Shown here in pieces: positions 16,784 to 27,400 of a stretch of 64,000 nt of DNA. The number at the start of each line of letters is the position of its first letter. The stretch's first letter is position 1. Location of the stretch: positions 62,001 to 126,000 of the forward strand of contig QOQW01000012.1 in assembly GCA_003327425.1 (NCBI GenBank), given 5' to 3'. The stretch comes from Candidatus Ozemibacter sibiricus. GTDB lineage: Bacteria > Muiribacteriota > Ozemobacteria > Ozemobacterales > Ozemobacteraceae. Below the pieces are notes generated by a model, which was given only the letters and a program-made list of their open reading frames with translations, made no database searches and was not told the origin of the DNA. Made by a program: the position numbers and the translations under genes.

Positions 16784-18894
16784 ACGTCCTCCTGTGGACC
16801 GGTGGGTTTCTTGACGGACGGCTCGCCCGGCTGCCCGGGCGAGGGTTGGAGCAGTTGCTCGAGACGCGAGAAGACCGAAGAGAAAGAATCGCCGAAGGTC
16901 TTGAACAGCGATTGCAGGCGCCGCCGCTGGAAATCGGGAACGAGCCGATCACGCGGCACCGCCAACGGGGCGAATTTTAGCTGGGAATGGCTCCGATAGG
17001 CAACCCTTTCCGGAAGGAATTTTCCAGGGGTGGGCGGGCGGCCCAGGGGGCGGAATGGCAGCCCCGGTTCGGCGGGGCGGGGCGGTCGGTACTCGAGGGT
17101 GCGAGAGAGCGCCCGGCGGAACCGGCTGATGGTCGAGAGCAGGAAGCCGAGGTAGAGATCGGGGGACCAGGTCAGGATGGGCAGGGCCACCGGGGCCAGG
17201 TAGAGGCGGACCGGCCCCGGCAGCGGGCTGGCATGTGGGGCGACCGTTCTGGGCAGCAGGTGGCGCGGCCGCGGTCGGAATTCCCGAGCGGCGTCGAACG
17301 CCCATTCCGCATGGGGTGGGATCTCGAACCCGCGAATCGGCAAGCGGGTGTTCAGTTCGAAGCATGGCTCGACCTGCAGTTCGAGCAGCGGCAGCTTGAG
17401 CACGGGGATGTGTTGGGGAATCCCGTGGGTGGGTCGGAGGAAATGCTGGAAGAAGCGCCGGGGGCGGGGGGCGAGGGTCGCCGGCGGCGGCGCCGGCCGC
17501 TGGGGCAGCTCGGGGTGGGGGAGGGTGCGTCGCCAGGAGATGCGGAGCGCGCGCGGGGTGCGATCGGGGAAGCAGAAGGGCAGGAAGGGGCCGAACGGTT
17601 CATGGGGCGGGCCTTCGGTGCCCTCGGCGGGAAGGGCGGGCGGCGCGTTGATGTACTGCTGGACCCCGGTCAGCAGCCGGGAGAGGCGCTCCTGCAGGCG
17701 GGTCCGCTCGCGCTGGAGTCCGTCGAGGGTGACGATCAGGTCGCGTTCCCGCGCCTCGGCCGCGTTCAGCAGATGCCGCAGATGGTCGACGTCGAGGGCC
17801 TGATCGGCGACCTTCTTGGCCTGTTCCCGGGCCCGGTTGAGTTCGACGATGCGCTGGTCGAGTTCCTTCTCGAGGGCGTCCCGGGCGTGGCGGGCCTCGA
17901 CCAGCCCTTCCTGCGCGGCTCGCAGTTCGTCGGCCAGTCGCTTGATCTCGGCGAGCAGGGTCTGCTCATTGCGCGCGGCGGTCTCCAGGCGCTGGGCGAA
18001 TTCGGCGTGCTCGGCCCTGAGCCGGGCGAAATCCTGGAGGCGGGCTTCGTGGTCCTCGCGGGCCTGGCGCAGGTCGTTGACCGCTCGATTCTGTTCCAGC
18101 ACGGCATCGGCCAGCCGGATCTTCAACTGTTCGATCAGGCGATCGCGTTCTGCCAGCAGCGCCCGAACCTGGGCCAGTTCCTGCTGGAGCGACTTGAACT
18201 GCTCTTCCGAGGCCGACCGCGCGGCCTGGGTCGTATCCTGCTGCGCTTCGAGACGGGCCAGTTTGGCCTTCAACACCGCATTCTGGTTCTGCAGGGCCTG
18301 GAAATCGGCGACGCTGATGTTCGGTCGGGGCGGGGCCTTCGACCGTTCCTCGAGTTCGCGGCGCAAGGCCTGATTCTCGGCTTCGAGGCGCGCGGCCTCT
18401 TCCAGGCGCGCGCGGAGACGCTCATCGAGGAGGTGGGGCGGGATCTCGGCCGCGGGTCCGAGCGCCGCCGGACCGGAAGGACGAGGCGTGGCCCCTGCGT
18501 CGGTGGAGGTCTGGTCGGGCACGGTCGCCGCCGGGGTTGGCGCCGCGGTCGGGGACCGGGCGGGCAGGCCGCGTACCACTGGGGTCGCGGCGGTGGGCCG
18601 GTGGGCGAGATCGCGCAGCGAGCGGTCTTCAGCGGGAGAGGCGGTCTTCTGGAGGCGTTGGACGATGCTCTGGCGCTGCCTGATCAGCTGCTCGATCTGT
18701 TCCGTCAGCCGCCTGGTCTCCTCGGGAGTGGGAGGGGGTCGGGAACCGCCAGAACCGCCGGAATGACTGGTGCTGCCCGAACCTTCGGGCCTTCCAGCGC
18801 TGTCAGAACCGCCGTCGGCCGGATCGGCGGGCGTGTTGGCGTCGGCCGGGCGATCCGAGGGGCGGGGGGCGTCGTTCTGGTCTCGTTCAGCCAT
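16780..18894 (-). CDS. coiled-coil protein with Pro/Arg-rich C-terminal module
   Basis: 704 residues in three parts. Residues 1-~160 are low-complexity Pro/Ser/Gly/Asp sequence with one helix (EETRRLTEQIEQLIRQRQS). Residues ~160-440 form a long heptad coiled coil (RLRARLEEAARLEAENQALRRE onward). Residues ~445-680 are rich in Pro, Arg, Leu and Phe, with short hydrophobic strands between prolines (LRISWRRTLPHPELPQ, LKLPLLELQVEPCFELNTRLP). That texture is shared with the two giant proteins encoded upstream. There is no membrane segment or known domain. The 4-bp overlap with the TPR gene implies coupled translation. A structural or scaffold role is a guess. Confidence 0.8.
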   Translation of the reverse strand: MAERDQNDAPRPSDRPADANTPADPADGGSDSAGRPEGSGSTSHSGGSGGSRPPPTPEETRRLTEQIEQLIRQRQSIVQRLQKTASPAEDRSLRDLAHRPTAATPVVRGLPARSPTAAPTPAATVPDQTSTDAGATPRPSGPAALGPAAEIPPHLLDERLRARLEEAARLEAENQALRRELEERSKAPPRPNISVADFQALQNQNAVLKAKLARLEAQQDTTQAARSASEEQFKSLQQELAQVRALLAERDRLIEQLKIRLADAVLEQNRAVNDLRQAREDHEARLQDFARLRAEHAEFAQRLETAARNEQTLLAEIKRLADELRAAQEGLVEARHARDALEKELDQRIVELNRAREQAKKVADQALDVDHLRHLLNAAEARERDLIVTLDGLQRERTRLQERLSRLLTGVQQYINAPPALPAEGTEGPPHEPFGPFLPFCFPDRTPRALRISWRRTLPHPELPQRPAPPPATLAPRPRRFFQHFLRPTHGIPQHIPVLKLPLLELQVEPCFELNTRLPIRGFEIPPHAEWAFDAAREFRPRPRHLLPRTVAPHASPLPGPVRLYLAPVALPILTWSPDLYLGFLLSTISRFRRALSRTLEYRPPRPAEPGLPFRPLGRPPTPGKFLPERVAYRSHSQLKFAPLAVPRDRLVPDFQRRRLQSLFKTFGDSFSSVFSRLEQLLQPSPGQPGEPSVKKPTGPQEDV

Positions 18895-19031
18895 GGGTGA
18901 GCGGCCATGTCACCGACCGGCAGGTCAGGCTCGTCCTCCGAATGCCGCCCCCTGATCAGGCGGAAACCATCGCCGCGAAGGCAGGAGGGGTGTCGGCGGC
19001 TGGGGGAGCCGATGGCGGCAGGACGGAGCGT

Positions 19032-19823
19032 TCAAAAGGACTTGTGGCGATACAGGCAGACCGAGATGTTGTCCCCGCCGCCGCCGCCGTTGGCCATCTC
19101 GATCAATTGCTCGCAGACGGCCCGGAAATTGGAGTTGGGATCGGTCGCCTTGTCGCGCAAGAGGCGATAGACCGCCTTCTCATCGGAATAGCCGGTCAGG
19201 CCATCGCTGCACAGCAGCAGCACATCGCCGACGAACAGCGGCATCTGCTTGCAGTCGGGTTCGACCGTGGCGCTGACGCCCATGGCCCGCGTGATGACGT
19301 TCTTGTTGGGGTGCCGGGCGGCCTGCTCGGGGGTGATCCGGCCGGTGTCGAGCAATTCCTGCACGAAGGAGTGATCGCGGGTGATCTGCTTGTACTGTCC
19401 TTCGCGCAGCAGGTAGGCCCGGCTGTCGCCCACGTGCCCGAGGGTGAGCATGTCCTGGTAGATCAAGGCCACGACGAGGGTCGAGCCCATGCCTTCCATT
19501 TCGGGGGTGGCCTGGGCCTTCTGGTAGACGGCCTGGTTGGCCTGGTGGACGGTGTCGGTGATGAACTTGCGCAGATCAGAGGTGGCGAACGTTTCGGGGT
19601 TGCCGTTCAGAAGGTTCTGCAAAAGGGCGTCTTTGAATGTCTTGATCACGCTGGAACTGGCGAACTCGCCAGCGGCTGCGCCGCCCATGCCATCAGCGAG
19701 CAACAGGGCGGTGAAGGTCTGGAATTTTCCATCATGGGTGCACCACTTGAACTGGAAACTCTCCGCGTAGTCCTCGTTGTTCGGTCGCACCTGGCCGACA
19801 TGGGACAGCGTGAAAAAATTCAT
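19032..19823 (-). CDS. PP2C-family (Stp1-like) Ser/Thr protein phosphatase
   Basis: 263 residues; the second of two adjacent ATGs (19823) is better spaced from GGGAG. PPM motifs are in order: GQVRPNNEDY (motif 1 Asp), LLLADGMGGAAAGEFAS (motif 2), HVGDSRAYLLREGQYKQITRDHSFVQELLDTGRIT, ARHPNKNVITRAMG, LLLCSDGLTGY, and GGGGDNISVCLYR (last metal Asp). It is a soluble metal-dependent phosphatase of the bacterial Stp/PrpC type, usually paired with a Hanks-type kinase; no kinase is encoded in the window. It sits inside the five-gene run between the 1496-residue and coiled-coil genes and has its own promoter. Confidence 0.93.
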   Translation of the reverse strand: MNFFTLSHVGQVRPNNEDYAESFQFKWCTHDGKFQTFTALLLADGMGGAAAGEFASSSVIKTFKDALLQNLLNGNPETFATSDLRKFITDTVHQANQAVYQKAQATPEMEGMGSTLVVALIYQDMLTLGHVGDSRAYLLREGQYKQITRDHSFVQELLDTGRITPEQAARHPNKNVITRAMGVSATVEPDCKQMPLFVGDVLLLCSDGLTGYSDEKAVYRLLRDKATDPNSNFRAVCEQLIEMANGGGGGDNISVCLYRHKSF

Positions 19824-19853
19824 CATCCTTCTCCCGGCAGGAATCTCTGGGGC

Positions 19854-19882
19854 ATTCTAGCCCCTTTCCAGGGTCGTGTCAA
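19854..19882 (-). promoter_or_regulatory. sigma70-type promoter for the PP2C gene
   Basis: On the minus strand TTGACA (19877-19882), a 17-bp spacer and TAGAAT (19854-19859; 5 of 6 match), about 30 bp before the start codon and in the 100-bp gap after the 1496-residue gene. It would let the phosphatase, and perhaps the genes after it, be expressed apart from the two giant genes. Confidence 0.65.
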
Positions 19883-19923
19883 TGCGGAGAACAGAGAAAC
19901 GGCGCCGGTTCGACCGAGGGTTC

Positions 19924-22900
19924 CTACAAGTGGATGGGGAAGCGGAGGCGGATCTGATCCCCGGGGGCGTGGCCAGGAAGTTCCATCCAGTCCGGCAGGG
20001 AGGGCAAGCGCGGGGCCAGGACCGCTTCGATCGCGGTCTTCTGGCGGAAGTGACGGGGGCCTGCCACCACCGCTTGCCGCTTCTTTTCGAGCGGCTGGAG
20101 GACGATGGGGAGGGCCGGGAAGAGGTGGGGAGCGGGCGGTTCTGATCCCAGGGCGGGCAGCGGCGAGGCCGGGGCCAGGAGCAGCAGGAACGTCCAGCCC
20201 GGGCGCACGAACGGAGGAGTGGGCAGGGGGCGGACGAGGTAGTCCCCCGGCAGGGGCCGATCGGTCGAAGACCACCGGGGCCATCGCAGCACCACGGGCG
20301 GAAAGGCCGGCGGCCCGCTGCGAATGGAGAAGATTGGACGTCTGGTCCGGAAGAGGACGGGGAGACGGCTGGCCTGGTGGCGTTTGGAGGGGATGGGGGC
20401 GAGGGGACGGCGGTCGACGGGGGGGGGCCCGACGGTCGGGCGCCGGTCGTGGCCCGCCAACGTGACGGAGAGCCCGCTCCGCTGGTCGGGTACGATCTGG
20501 AGGTTGGTCGACAGGCCAGGGGTGATGGTCCAATGCGGGGCGGACGCGTGCAGGATGGGGGGGAGCCGGACATCGGTCATCCAGGTCGCCGGCGGCGGCG
20601 GGGGCAGGCGGGGGCCGACCTCGGTGGCAGCACCGCTGGCGAAGCGGCTCGCCAGGCGCAGCAGCACGCGACGATGCAAGGGCACCTCGGGGTCGGGCAG
20701 CCCGGTCAGCCGTTGGGGAACCAACCGGCTCCAGGGCAAGGGGGCCCGGCGCTCTTCCTGCTGCGGGCTGACCGGGCCAGGCAGGAGTCGATCGGCGAAG
20801 CTGAGAACCCGGCGCGCGCGGTCGGAAGGAATGTCGCCAGGCATGGGGTGATCGGGATTCCAGGGGTGAGCTGGCCGGCTGGCCGCCGGGAACGCGATGG
20901 TCAGGACCGGCAGGGTCGGTGAGACGCTGATCTGCAGGAGTCGCACGTCATCCCCTTCCCCATCGTCGCTCAGGGTGGGTTCGCCGAGGAGCTGGAGCCA
21001 GGGCAGATGCGGCAGGAACGGCGGGGCGACCTCGGTCCAGAAGGTGGTGGGTTGCGATCGGCAAGCCATCGGGAAATCGCTGGCGGCGGGTCGGATCCGT
21101 TTGGGCAGGAAGCGCCCGGCCAGCCGGTGGAAGGCGAGGCGCAGCGCGGTGGGAGCCGGGCGGGGGGGCAGTTCCCACACGGTGGTCGGCCGCCGGTCCA
21201 GGCCGCTCCGCGGCTGGCCAGCCAACGGCCGATCGGCCGGCGGTTGCCCAGGGGGCAGCTCGGCCTTGGGGAAGGGCAAGGGAGCACGCAACCAGCTCTG
21301 GGTGGCGCGGACGTTGGCCGAAGGTGGCCAGTTGCGAGGGGTGGGGCCGAGACCGGGTTCGGGCAGCGGGGCAGACGGATGATGGTAGGGAACGGTGCCT
21401 GGGCGCAGCGGTCGGGGCGGCTCCACGGGCCGTTGGCAGGTCGCGGGGGGGAGCTGAGAAGGCGGTTCCCGCCAGTGCCGGATCGGTGGCAGAGGACTGG
21501 GGGAAAGCTCCTGGAGGAAATGGGGCCGGCGGGGTATGAGCGCGACCAGGCGCTGTTCGCGGGCCAGGCCGAACGGCATGCCGAAGGGGAAATGGACGCC
21601 CACCCGCAGTTCGGGCGCCAGGAACCGTCGGGGGGCCCGCAGATTGGTCGGGCCACGCAGCCGAAGATGGCGAGTGAAGAGGTAGGGGCGAGGCCAGTCG
21701 ACCAGCCCGCCCCGATCGAGGTGGGCGAGGTCGGGCGGCGCATGCAGGAGCCAGAAACGGCTGGGGCGTTCCAGGGGGCGCGGAAATCCGAAGGGGAAGG
21801 GCCCGAACCCGACGGCCGGCGCCAGGACGCGATGGTCGATGGTCCAGGGTGGTGGCGACAGGAACGGCGGTTCAGCCACCCGCGGCGCCGGGGCAGGCAG
21901 CCGGGCTTGCAGATGGAGATGGCGCGGTCCCCGGCCGGACGTCCAGCGGGCAGGGGCGGCCGCCTGCCCGGCCGCCCCGGGGCGGGCCGTGACAGCAGGA
22001 ATAGGGGCCGGCCGCGGCTCGCCTGACGAGGCCGTCGCCGGGGGCGGTGCTGATGGGGGCGCTGTCTCGCGCTCGATTCCTGGCGAGGGGCGGCCCAGGG
22101 GCTGGTCCAGGGGCTGGTCCAGCAGATGGAAGGCCGCGACCGGCAGGCGCCAGGCCAGCCGGGCGGCGATCGCGTCATGGAAGGGCCTGACGAACGGGCG
22201 TTCGAGCGGGCCGTCGGCTCGCCACCCCGCGGCCGGGAAGACGCTGCGCTCTGGCGAGAAGCGGGCGGGGAAGGGGCGGCGGCGCACGGCCAGCTTGATC
22301 CGCGGCCCCCGGGCGGGTGGCAGGAAGCGGGGCGACTGGATGGGGAAGGACAGGCGATACTGGCGCAGGCTGTCGCGCCGTCGGGGCAGTATGAACCCCG
22401 GGCCCTGCAGATACCGCGGGTTCTTGAGCGACTGCCGGCGGGGCGGCGGCGGATCGTGGATGTCGTTGAACGGTTCCTGCAAGGCCAGCAGCGTGAATGG
22501 GGCCGAACGCAGCAGCAGGTCAATGGTGTCGTGGAAGAGCCCCGGTTGGATTCCGAACCGCGCGGGGACCGGACCGGGGTGCGGAGCCAGGCTTCCGCGC
22601 CAGCTCGTGGGAGCCGGAGCCGATCGACGATCAGGGAGGAGGAGCGCCGGGGAAGGTTCTCGGGTGCCGGGCCACGCCGTGCCTCGTAGGGGCAGAAACA
22701 CCAGTCGGCGTGGGCGCCCGGCCCAGGCCGCCGGCACGGCGGGGCGCCGCGGTCCGGCCGGCCACCCCATGCGTTGGGTGATGGCCGCGGTCAGAGGTCG
22801 GGGCGGGCGCGCCCAGACGCCCAGGCTGCCGGCCGGCAGGCGGGCCCGGTCTCCAGCCTCGCGCGGCAGCCGATAGGGGGGGGCATAGTCATGCCTCGCG

Positions 22901-24414
22901 GCGGGGGCGTGGGCGACGATGGTGGCGGGATGGTCGCGGCAGCGGCGCACCGCGCCTGGTTCGGGGACGAGGGGGCGCAGGTCCAGGCGGGGGGCGGGGC
23001 GGCCGGCCCGGTCGCGAAGGGCCTGTCGCGACAATCTGATCGTCCGCAACGCGCGCCAGGCGGCAGGCGGAAAACGGATCACGAACCGTGCCGGAATGAT
23101 GCCCGGTGCCCAGGCGAGAGGGCTGCCACCCACCCGGTCGCTCAAGGCCAGGGGCCGGGCGGCCGGGTCCGCCAGGGGCCACCCAGGGGGAAGGGCCGGC
23201 CAGCGCGGAAGGGCTGGCGTCGGGCGCACCTGTCCAGGGAACCATCGATGGGAGCGTGTCACGGCGGCCATGGCGGTCGGTGGCCAGGTCCAGGCCTCGG
23301 CTTCCTCCCTTCGGGTGGGGCGCTGCACCGGCCAGACCGTAGGCGAGGGGCGGCAGGGCAGGGCTTCCCGCGGCGGGAGCCGGCAGGCGGCCGGCGCCGC
23401 CAAGGGTCGTTCGGCCAGGTGGTGGGCCCAGCCGGCGCCAAGCGCTCTCGCCGGCCGGGCATCAGCCGCTCCGTCCTCCCATCCGGCGCGGGGCGCGGTC
23501 GGTCGGCCCGCCCGCAGGAAGGGGCGGTCGGAGCGCCCTGTCAGATCCTGGGTCAGCCGTGGCTCCGAACCGGGCGGCCGTTCGCGTTTCGCCCAGAACG
23601 CCGGCTTGATCAGGGTCGTCGCGCCGTCGCCCGGACGAAGCTGGCCTGCCGCCACCTCCAGGATTTTGACGGGCTGGCCGCCGACCCGGGCCTCGGGTGG
23701 GAGCGGCCGCCGCGCCCAGGGCCCGCCTCGTCCGTTGTCGGAAGCGCAGTGCCCGCCCGGCCCGAGGGCCGCGTCGCCGAAGCGCGAGCCAGCCAGAGCC
23801 GCCAGCGATCGCGAAACAGGCAGGCTGGGCAGGTCGGGCTCGGGCAAGACGGCGGTGCCTCGACCGGCGAGCGCTCCCGGCCAGGCCCGACGGCATCGCC
23901 GTTCTTCGCGTGGCGGCAGCAGACATTGCAGGGGAAGGGGCCGCTCGCGGGGGACTCCCCGTCTCTCGCCCCGCGGGGGCAAGACCTCCAAGGCATCGTG
24001 GCTCGCGCGTCGCCGCAGATCGAGACATTCCACCGGGGGGCTGGGGGCGAGCCGCGTGAAGTGCGGGGTCGGAGCCAACGTCCGTGGGAAATAGGGCAGA
24101 CGGGCGGGTGCCCGCCCCGGTTCGCGGTCGACAAAGACCAGAGAGCTGGCCAGGAAGTCTGGACCGGGGGGGGCCGGGTCCCGCCAGCGGCCGCTGGCCC
24201 GGCGGGCCGCCACCCGGTACAAGCGACGGCCGTCCTGAATGAAGCAATGGGGCTCGCCGGCGCCCGGCCCCATCGGTACGAGCGGGCGACCCGCCAGCAG
24301 GGAGCGGGAGGCGGGGCCGGGGCCCCGCTGCAGAACCGGCGTTTTCCCGCCGTCCACCCTGCGGGGATGGTCGAAGACCGGCCCCTCGTCGCCGGGCGAA
24401 CCGAGCCAGATCAT
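19924..24414 (-). CDS. giant 1496-residue Pro/Arg/Leu-rich protein, no known domain
   Basis: A 4.5-kb frame with strong G/C third-position bias, starting at an ATG that overlaps the ParA-like gene's stop by 4 bp; both facts argue it is truly coded. No signal peptide, membrane helix, P-loop or known catalytic motif is seen. The whole length alternates short hydrophobic/aromatic strands with Pro/Arg turns (YRLSFPIQSPRFLPP, GFGPFPFGFPRPLERP, VGVHFPFGMPFGLAREQR), ending in QIRLRFPIHL. A Pro/Ala/Ser linker lies near the middle (ETAPPSAPPPATASS). Lys is scarce. It resembles the tails of the 1195- and 704-residue proteins. I do not recognise a family; a beta-rich structural protein is a guess. Confidence 0.75.
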   Translation of the reverse strand: MIWLGSPGDEGPVFDHPRRVDGGKTPVLQRGPGPASRSLLAGRPLVPMGPGAGEPHCFIQDGRRLYRVAARRASGRWRDPAPPGPDFLASSLVFVDREPGRAPARLPYFPRTLAPTPHFTRLAPSPPVECLDLRRRASHDALEVLPPRGERRGVPRERPLPLQCLLPPREERRCRRAWPGALAGRGTAVLPEPDLPSLPVSRSLAALAGSRFGDAALGPGGHCASDNGRGGPWARRPLPPEARVGGQPVKILEVAAGQLRPGDGATTLIKPAFWAKRERPPGSEPRLTQDLTGRSDRPFLRAGRPTAPRAGWEDGAADARPARALGAGWAHHLAERPLAAPAACRLPPREALPCRPSPTVWPVQRPTRREEAEAWTWPPTAMAAVTRSHRWFPGQVRPTPALPRWPALPPGWPLADPAARPLALSDRVGGSPLAWAPGIIPARFVIRFPPAAWRALRTIRLSRQALRDRAGRPAPRLDLRPLVPEPGAVRRCRDHPATIVAHAPAARHDYAPPYRLPREAGDRARLPAGSLGVWARPPRPLTAAITQRMGWPAGPRRPAVPAAWAGRPRRLVFLPLRGTAWPGTREPSPALLLPDRRSAPAPTSWRGSLAPHPGPVPARFGIQPGLFHDTIDLLLRSAPFTLLALQEPFNDIHDPPPPRRQSLKNPRYLQGPGFILPRRRDSLRQYRLSFPIQSPRFLPPARGPRIKLAVRRRPFPARFSPERSVFPAAGWRADGPLERPFVRPFHDAIAARLAWRLPVAAFHLLDQPLDQPLGRPSPGIERETAPPSAPPPATASSGEPRPAPIPAVTARPGAAGQAAAPARWTSGRGPRHLHLQARLPAPAPRVAEPPFLSPPPWTIDHRVLAPAVGFGPFPFGFPRPLERPSRFWLLHAPPDLAHLDRGGLVDWPRPYLFTRHLRLRGPTNLRAPRRFLAPELRVGVHFPFGMPFGLAREQRLVALIPRRPHFLQELSPSPLPPIRHWREPPSQLPPATCQRPVEPPRPLRPGTVPYHHPSAPLPEPGLGPTPRNWPPSANVRATQSWLRAPLPFPKAELPPGQPPADRPLAGQPRSGLDRRPTTVWELPPRPAPTALRLAFHRLAGRFLPKRIRPAASDFPMACRSQPTTFWTEVAPPFLPHLPWLQLLGEPTLSDDGEGDDVRLLQISVSPTLPVLTIAFPAASRPAHPWNPDHPMPGDIPSDRARRVLSFADRLLPGPVSPQQEERRAPLPWSRLVPQRLTGLPDPEVPLHRRVLLRLASRFASGAATEVGPRLPPPPPATWMTDVRLPPILHASAPHWTITPGLSTNLQIVPDQRSGLSVTLAGHDRRPTVGPPPVDRRPLAPIPSKRHQASRLPVLFRTRRPIFSIRSGPPAFPPVVLRWPRWSSTDRPLPGDYLVRPLPTPPFVRPGWTFLLLLAPASPLPALGSEPPAPHLFPALPIVLQPLEKKRQAVVAGPRHFRQKTAIEAVLAPRLPSLPDWMELPGHAPGDQIRLRFPIHL

Positions 24415-27400
24415 GGTTTCTGAGGAAGGGCCGGCCAGGGCGTGGCTTCCACCCTCTGCCGGGCCACCTGCAGAAGATCACGTAGCCGCGCGGTCATGAT
24501 CCGGAGATGACGGCCGTATCCCAGCTCGAGGCGCCCCGGTTCCCAAAAGGGGCGAGTCCGCAGACAGGGCGCCTGGCCTCCCTCGGTCCCGCCTGTCTTC
24601 GGGGCCAGCGGCCCTTCCCGCCGGGCCACTCGGAACCGTCGCGGGTAGGCCAGCCCGGCTTCCAGAGACTGATGCCAGCGTTCCCGCAGGTTCCGGAACA
24701 GGACCTCGATCACGTCGGGCGGCGGCACGGGAAGATGTCGCCCGGGGATCAGCAGGCCGGGGTGCTGGCTGCGCAGCCGCCAGGGCAACGGCTCGAAGCC
24801 CGAAAACGAGGCCCGGAAGCGGGGCAGGCGGTCGGCCAGGGGCGGGAACTCGGGTGGGGGAACGCGCAGGTGGCAGGCCGCTCCCGCGATCGTCGGCAGG
24901 TGCGGACGTAACGCGGGACGAGCCGGGCCGGACCAGGGCAGACCCGGATGGCGGATCCGCAGGGTGGGCGGGTCCCAGGGGCCGCGGCACCAGACCAGCA
25001 GCGGGGGCCGTTCCCGGGGCGGCTCTTCGAGACCGGCCGTGCCTTGCGGCACGCTCAGGACGACGGTCTGGCTCTGCACATGGAACGTCACCGCGTGGCA
25101 GGCGATGAGGGTGAACGATTTCGAGGCGATATGGAACCAGGCTTCCACCGGGACATATCCGGACATTCGCAAAAGGGGCGGCGGACAGGCCACCGTGCGC
25201 GCGCCCTCTTCGAAGACCAGCCCTGGGGCGGGCATGAGCCGGAGCGAACCGGCGTTCAGACAGACGGCGAGCGGCTGCCGCTCTCGCCGAAAGCTGCGGC
25301 TGGAAGGTGGAGGCAGGTCGAGCCCGACGAACCCGACCGCTCTGGCAGGGGGGGCGGCCGTCCGGATGAGGATGCGTCGGTACCAGCTCCACCAGGCGCC
25401 GCGGCTCGGGGCGACGGGCGGGTCTTCCTGCAGGGGTTGGGGTGGCAACCGCAGCGGCAGTCGCTTGCCGATCGGATGCGGGTCGGTGAGAACGAAGGGC
25501 TCTTGATACCATCGGGGGAGGCCGGCCACCTGGGGCGCCGGGCCCAGCGCCAGCCGGGTCGGCAACAGGTCATGACGGCAGGTCGTGGCCGCGGTGAAGC
25601 CCCGGAAGCCGAGGTTGCGGAAATGCCAGAGGAATTCGCGATACTCGAATGACAGCCGCGGCGCCGGCGGCAAGGCGGCGGGCATGGCCGGGACGGTCGG
25701 TTCCAGCCAGCGGGTCGGGACGGCGAGGCGGCCGCCCAGGTCGAAGCGAGCTTCCCGAGCGGCCTTGGTCGGGGCGATGGTCTCCCGGAACCGCTCGTTC
25801 CCCCACCAGGGGACCAGCGAGAAGCGATGCCCGATCAGCACGGGCGCCATGGCGAAGGTGCGCGGCGGCTGGTCGAGACGTTGCGGCCGCGGGGAAGCTC
25901 CGCCGCGCAGCGATTGCCGCCGCAGCGTCGAGGCCACGCCGGGCCCGGCGACAGCTCCGTCGAGGGCCGGCTCGCTTCGCCCGGTCTGGCTCGCTCGGGC
26001 GATGGGAGCGAGCGCAGCGGCGGTCAGCACCTGGGCGGGCGGCGCGCCGAAAAGGATCGGCTCGGGCAATGGGCGCACGATCAACTGCCCCAGAAGGCTT
26101 CGCGCCTGCCAGTCGGCGGGAAGGTGCAAGGCCAGTTCGGTGGGGCGCTCTTCTCGCTCGCATCGCTCGGGCAGTCGGCCTCGTCGCCAATGCAAGGCCG
26201 GGGGTGGCACTAGCAGTCGGCAGGCCAGGCGGCCCAACCAGCCTGGGACGACCGGGACCGCCTCGGCCCGGGTGAGGGGCGGCGGTGCTGGCAGGGTGAG
26301 CGGCCCGGGGGGGAGCTGGGTGGGAGAGGATCGCGTGACCCGCGTGAATCGTTCGCGCAGCACGGGTTGCGGGAAGGGTCGGGGCGGCTCGGCATGGGCC
26401 AGCCGCCACGTGCGGCGGAACAGGTCGGGGATGTCTGTCTGCAGCTCCAGTGGCCGCTCCAGCGGCGTGGGAGCCATTTCCCGTGCCGGTCGAGGCTCGC
26501 CCGGGCCGCGCTGGCGCTTCCCGGCGTCGGCCAGCCAGACTTGCGGATGGCGACACCGGAACTCCACCCAGAGGTCGAATTCGGGGGGGAGGAAGAAGTG
26601 TTTCAGACCGGTCGGCTCGTCGGTGAACAGCGGGTGTCGGAAGGCCAACCGCAGCGGCATCGACCGCCCCAGATGGAGAATCTGGCTCAACCCGGGCAGG
26701 TCGGGGGATTCACCGGCGAACGGAAACTCGGCGACCTCGCGCTCGCCGCGCGGCCAGGCCAGGTATTCCCAGGTGTCGCGCGGCCGGAACGCGGTGCGCA
26801 GGGCGAAGCGGTCATCGAATTGGTACAGCGGTTTCGCGGTGAGGCGTGGGACCGACACCAGGTCGCGGAACACGCTGCGCCGGCCGAGGGTGCTGCGGAA
26901 GCCCTCGAAGCGGTCCGGGGCGTCGAGCGGGCTGGGGGGGCGCTGTGGCGCTCGGTGGTCGACCTTCAGCCAGGGCGGGAAATTGGGCCGGAGCGAACGG
27001 GCCAGCCGCACCCGGATCCGGACCTTGCGCTCGGCCATCTCCAGGTAGGCGTGGACCCCTTCCTGCGGGATGAGCAGCCGATGGGCGACCACGGCCTGGA
27101 GCCGATCGACATACGGCCCCAGCCGTTCGAGCAGCGGCCCGTCGACGTTCAGGGACCAGCCCTCGGGATCGGGCGGGAGGTCCCAGGGGGTGGGGGCATC
27201 GTGCAGTTCGGCCAGGGAGCGGGCCAGGGTGGCCACCGCCTGCCTCACCGGCGAGCGTTCGGTCAGCACCAGAGGCGTGGCTTCCTGGGCCTGACGAGCG
27301 AGATCATCCAGGACCGGCAGGCCGACCATGGCCGGCAGGGGAAAGAGCCGCCGGATGTCGGCCAGCGGCAGGGAAGGATTGACGATCGTCTGGTCTTCGA

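Noticed and set aside
15413..16999. 528-codon plus-strand frame with repeated V-G-D-A pattern
   Set aside because: Antisense of the TPR repeats; the periodicity comes from the 102-bp TPR coding units.
22774..24423. 549-codon plus-strand frame opposite the 1496-residue gene
   Set aside because: No Shine-Dalgarno or recognisable family, and the minus-strand frame has the better third-position bias and coupled start.
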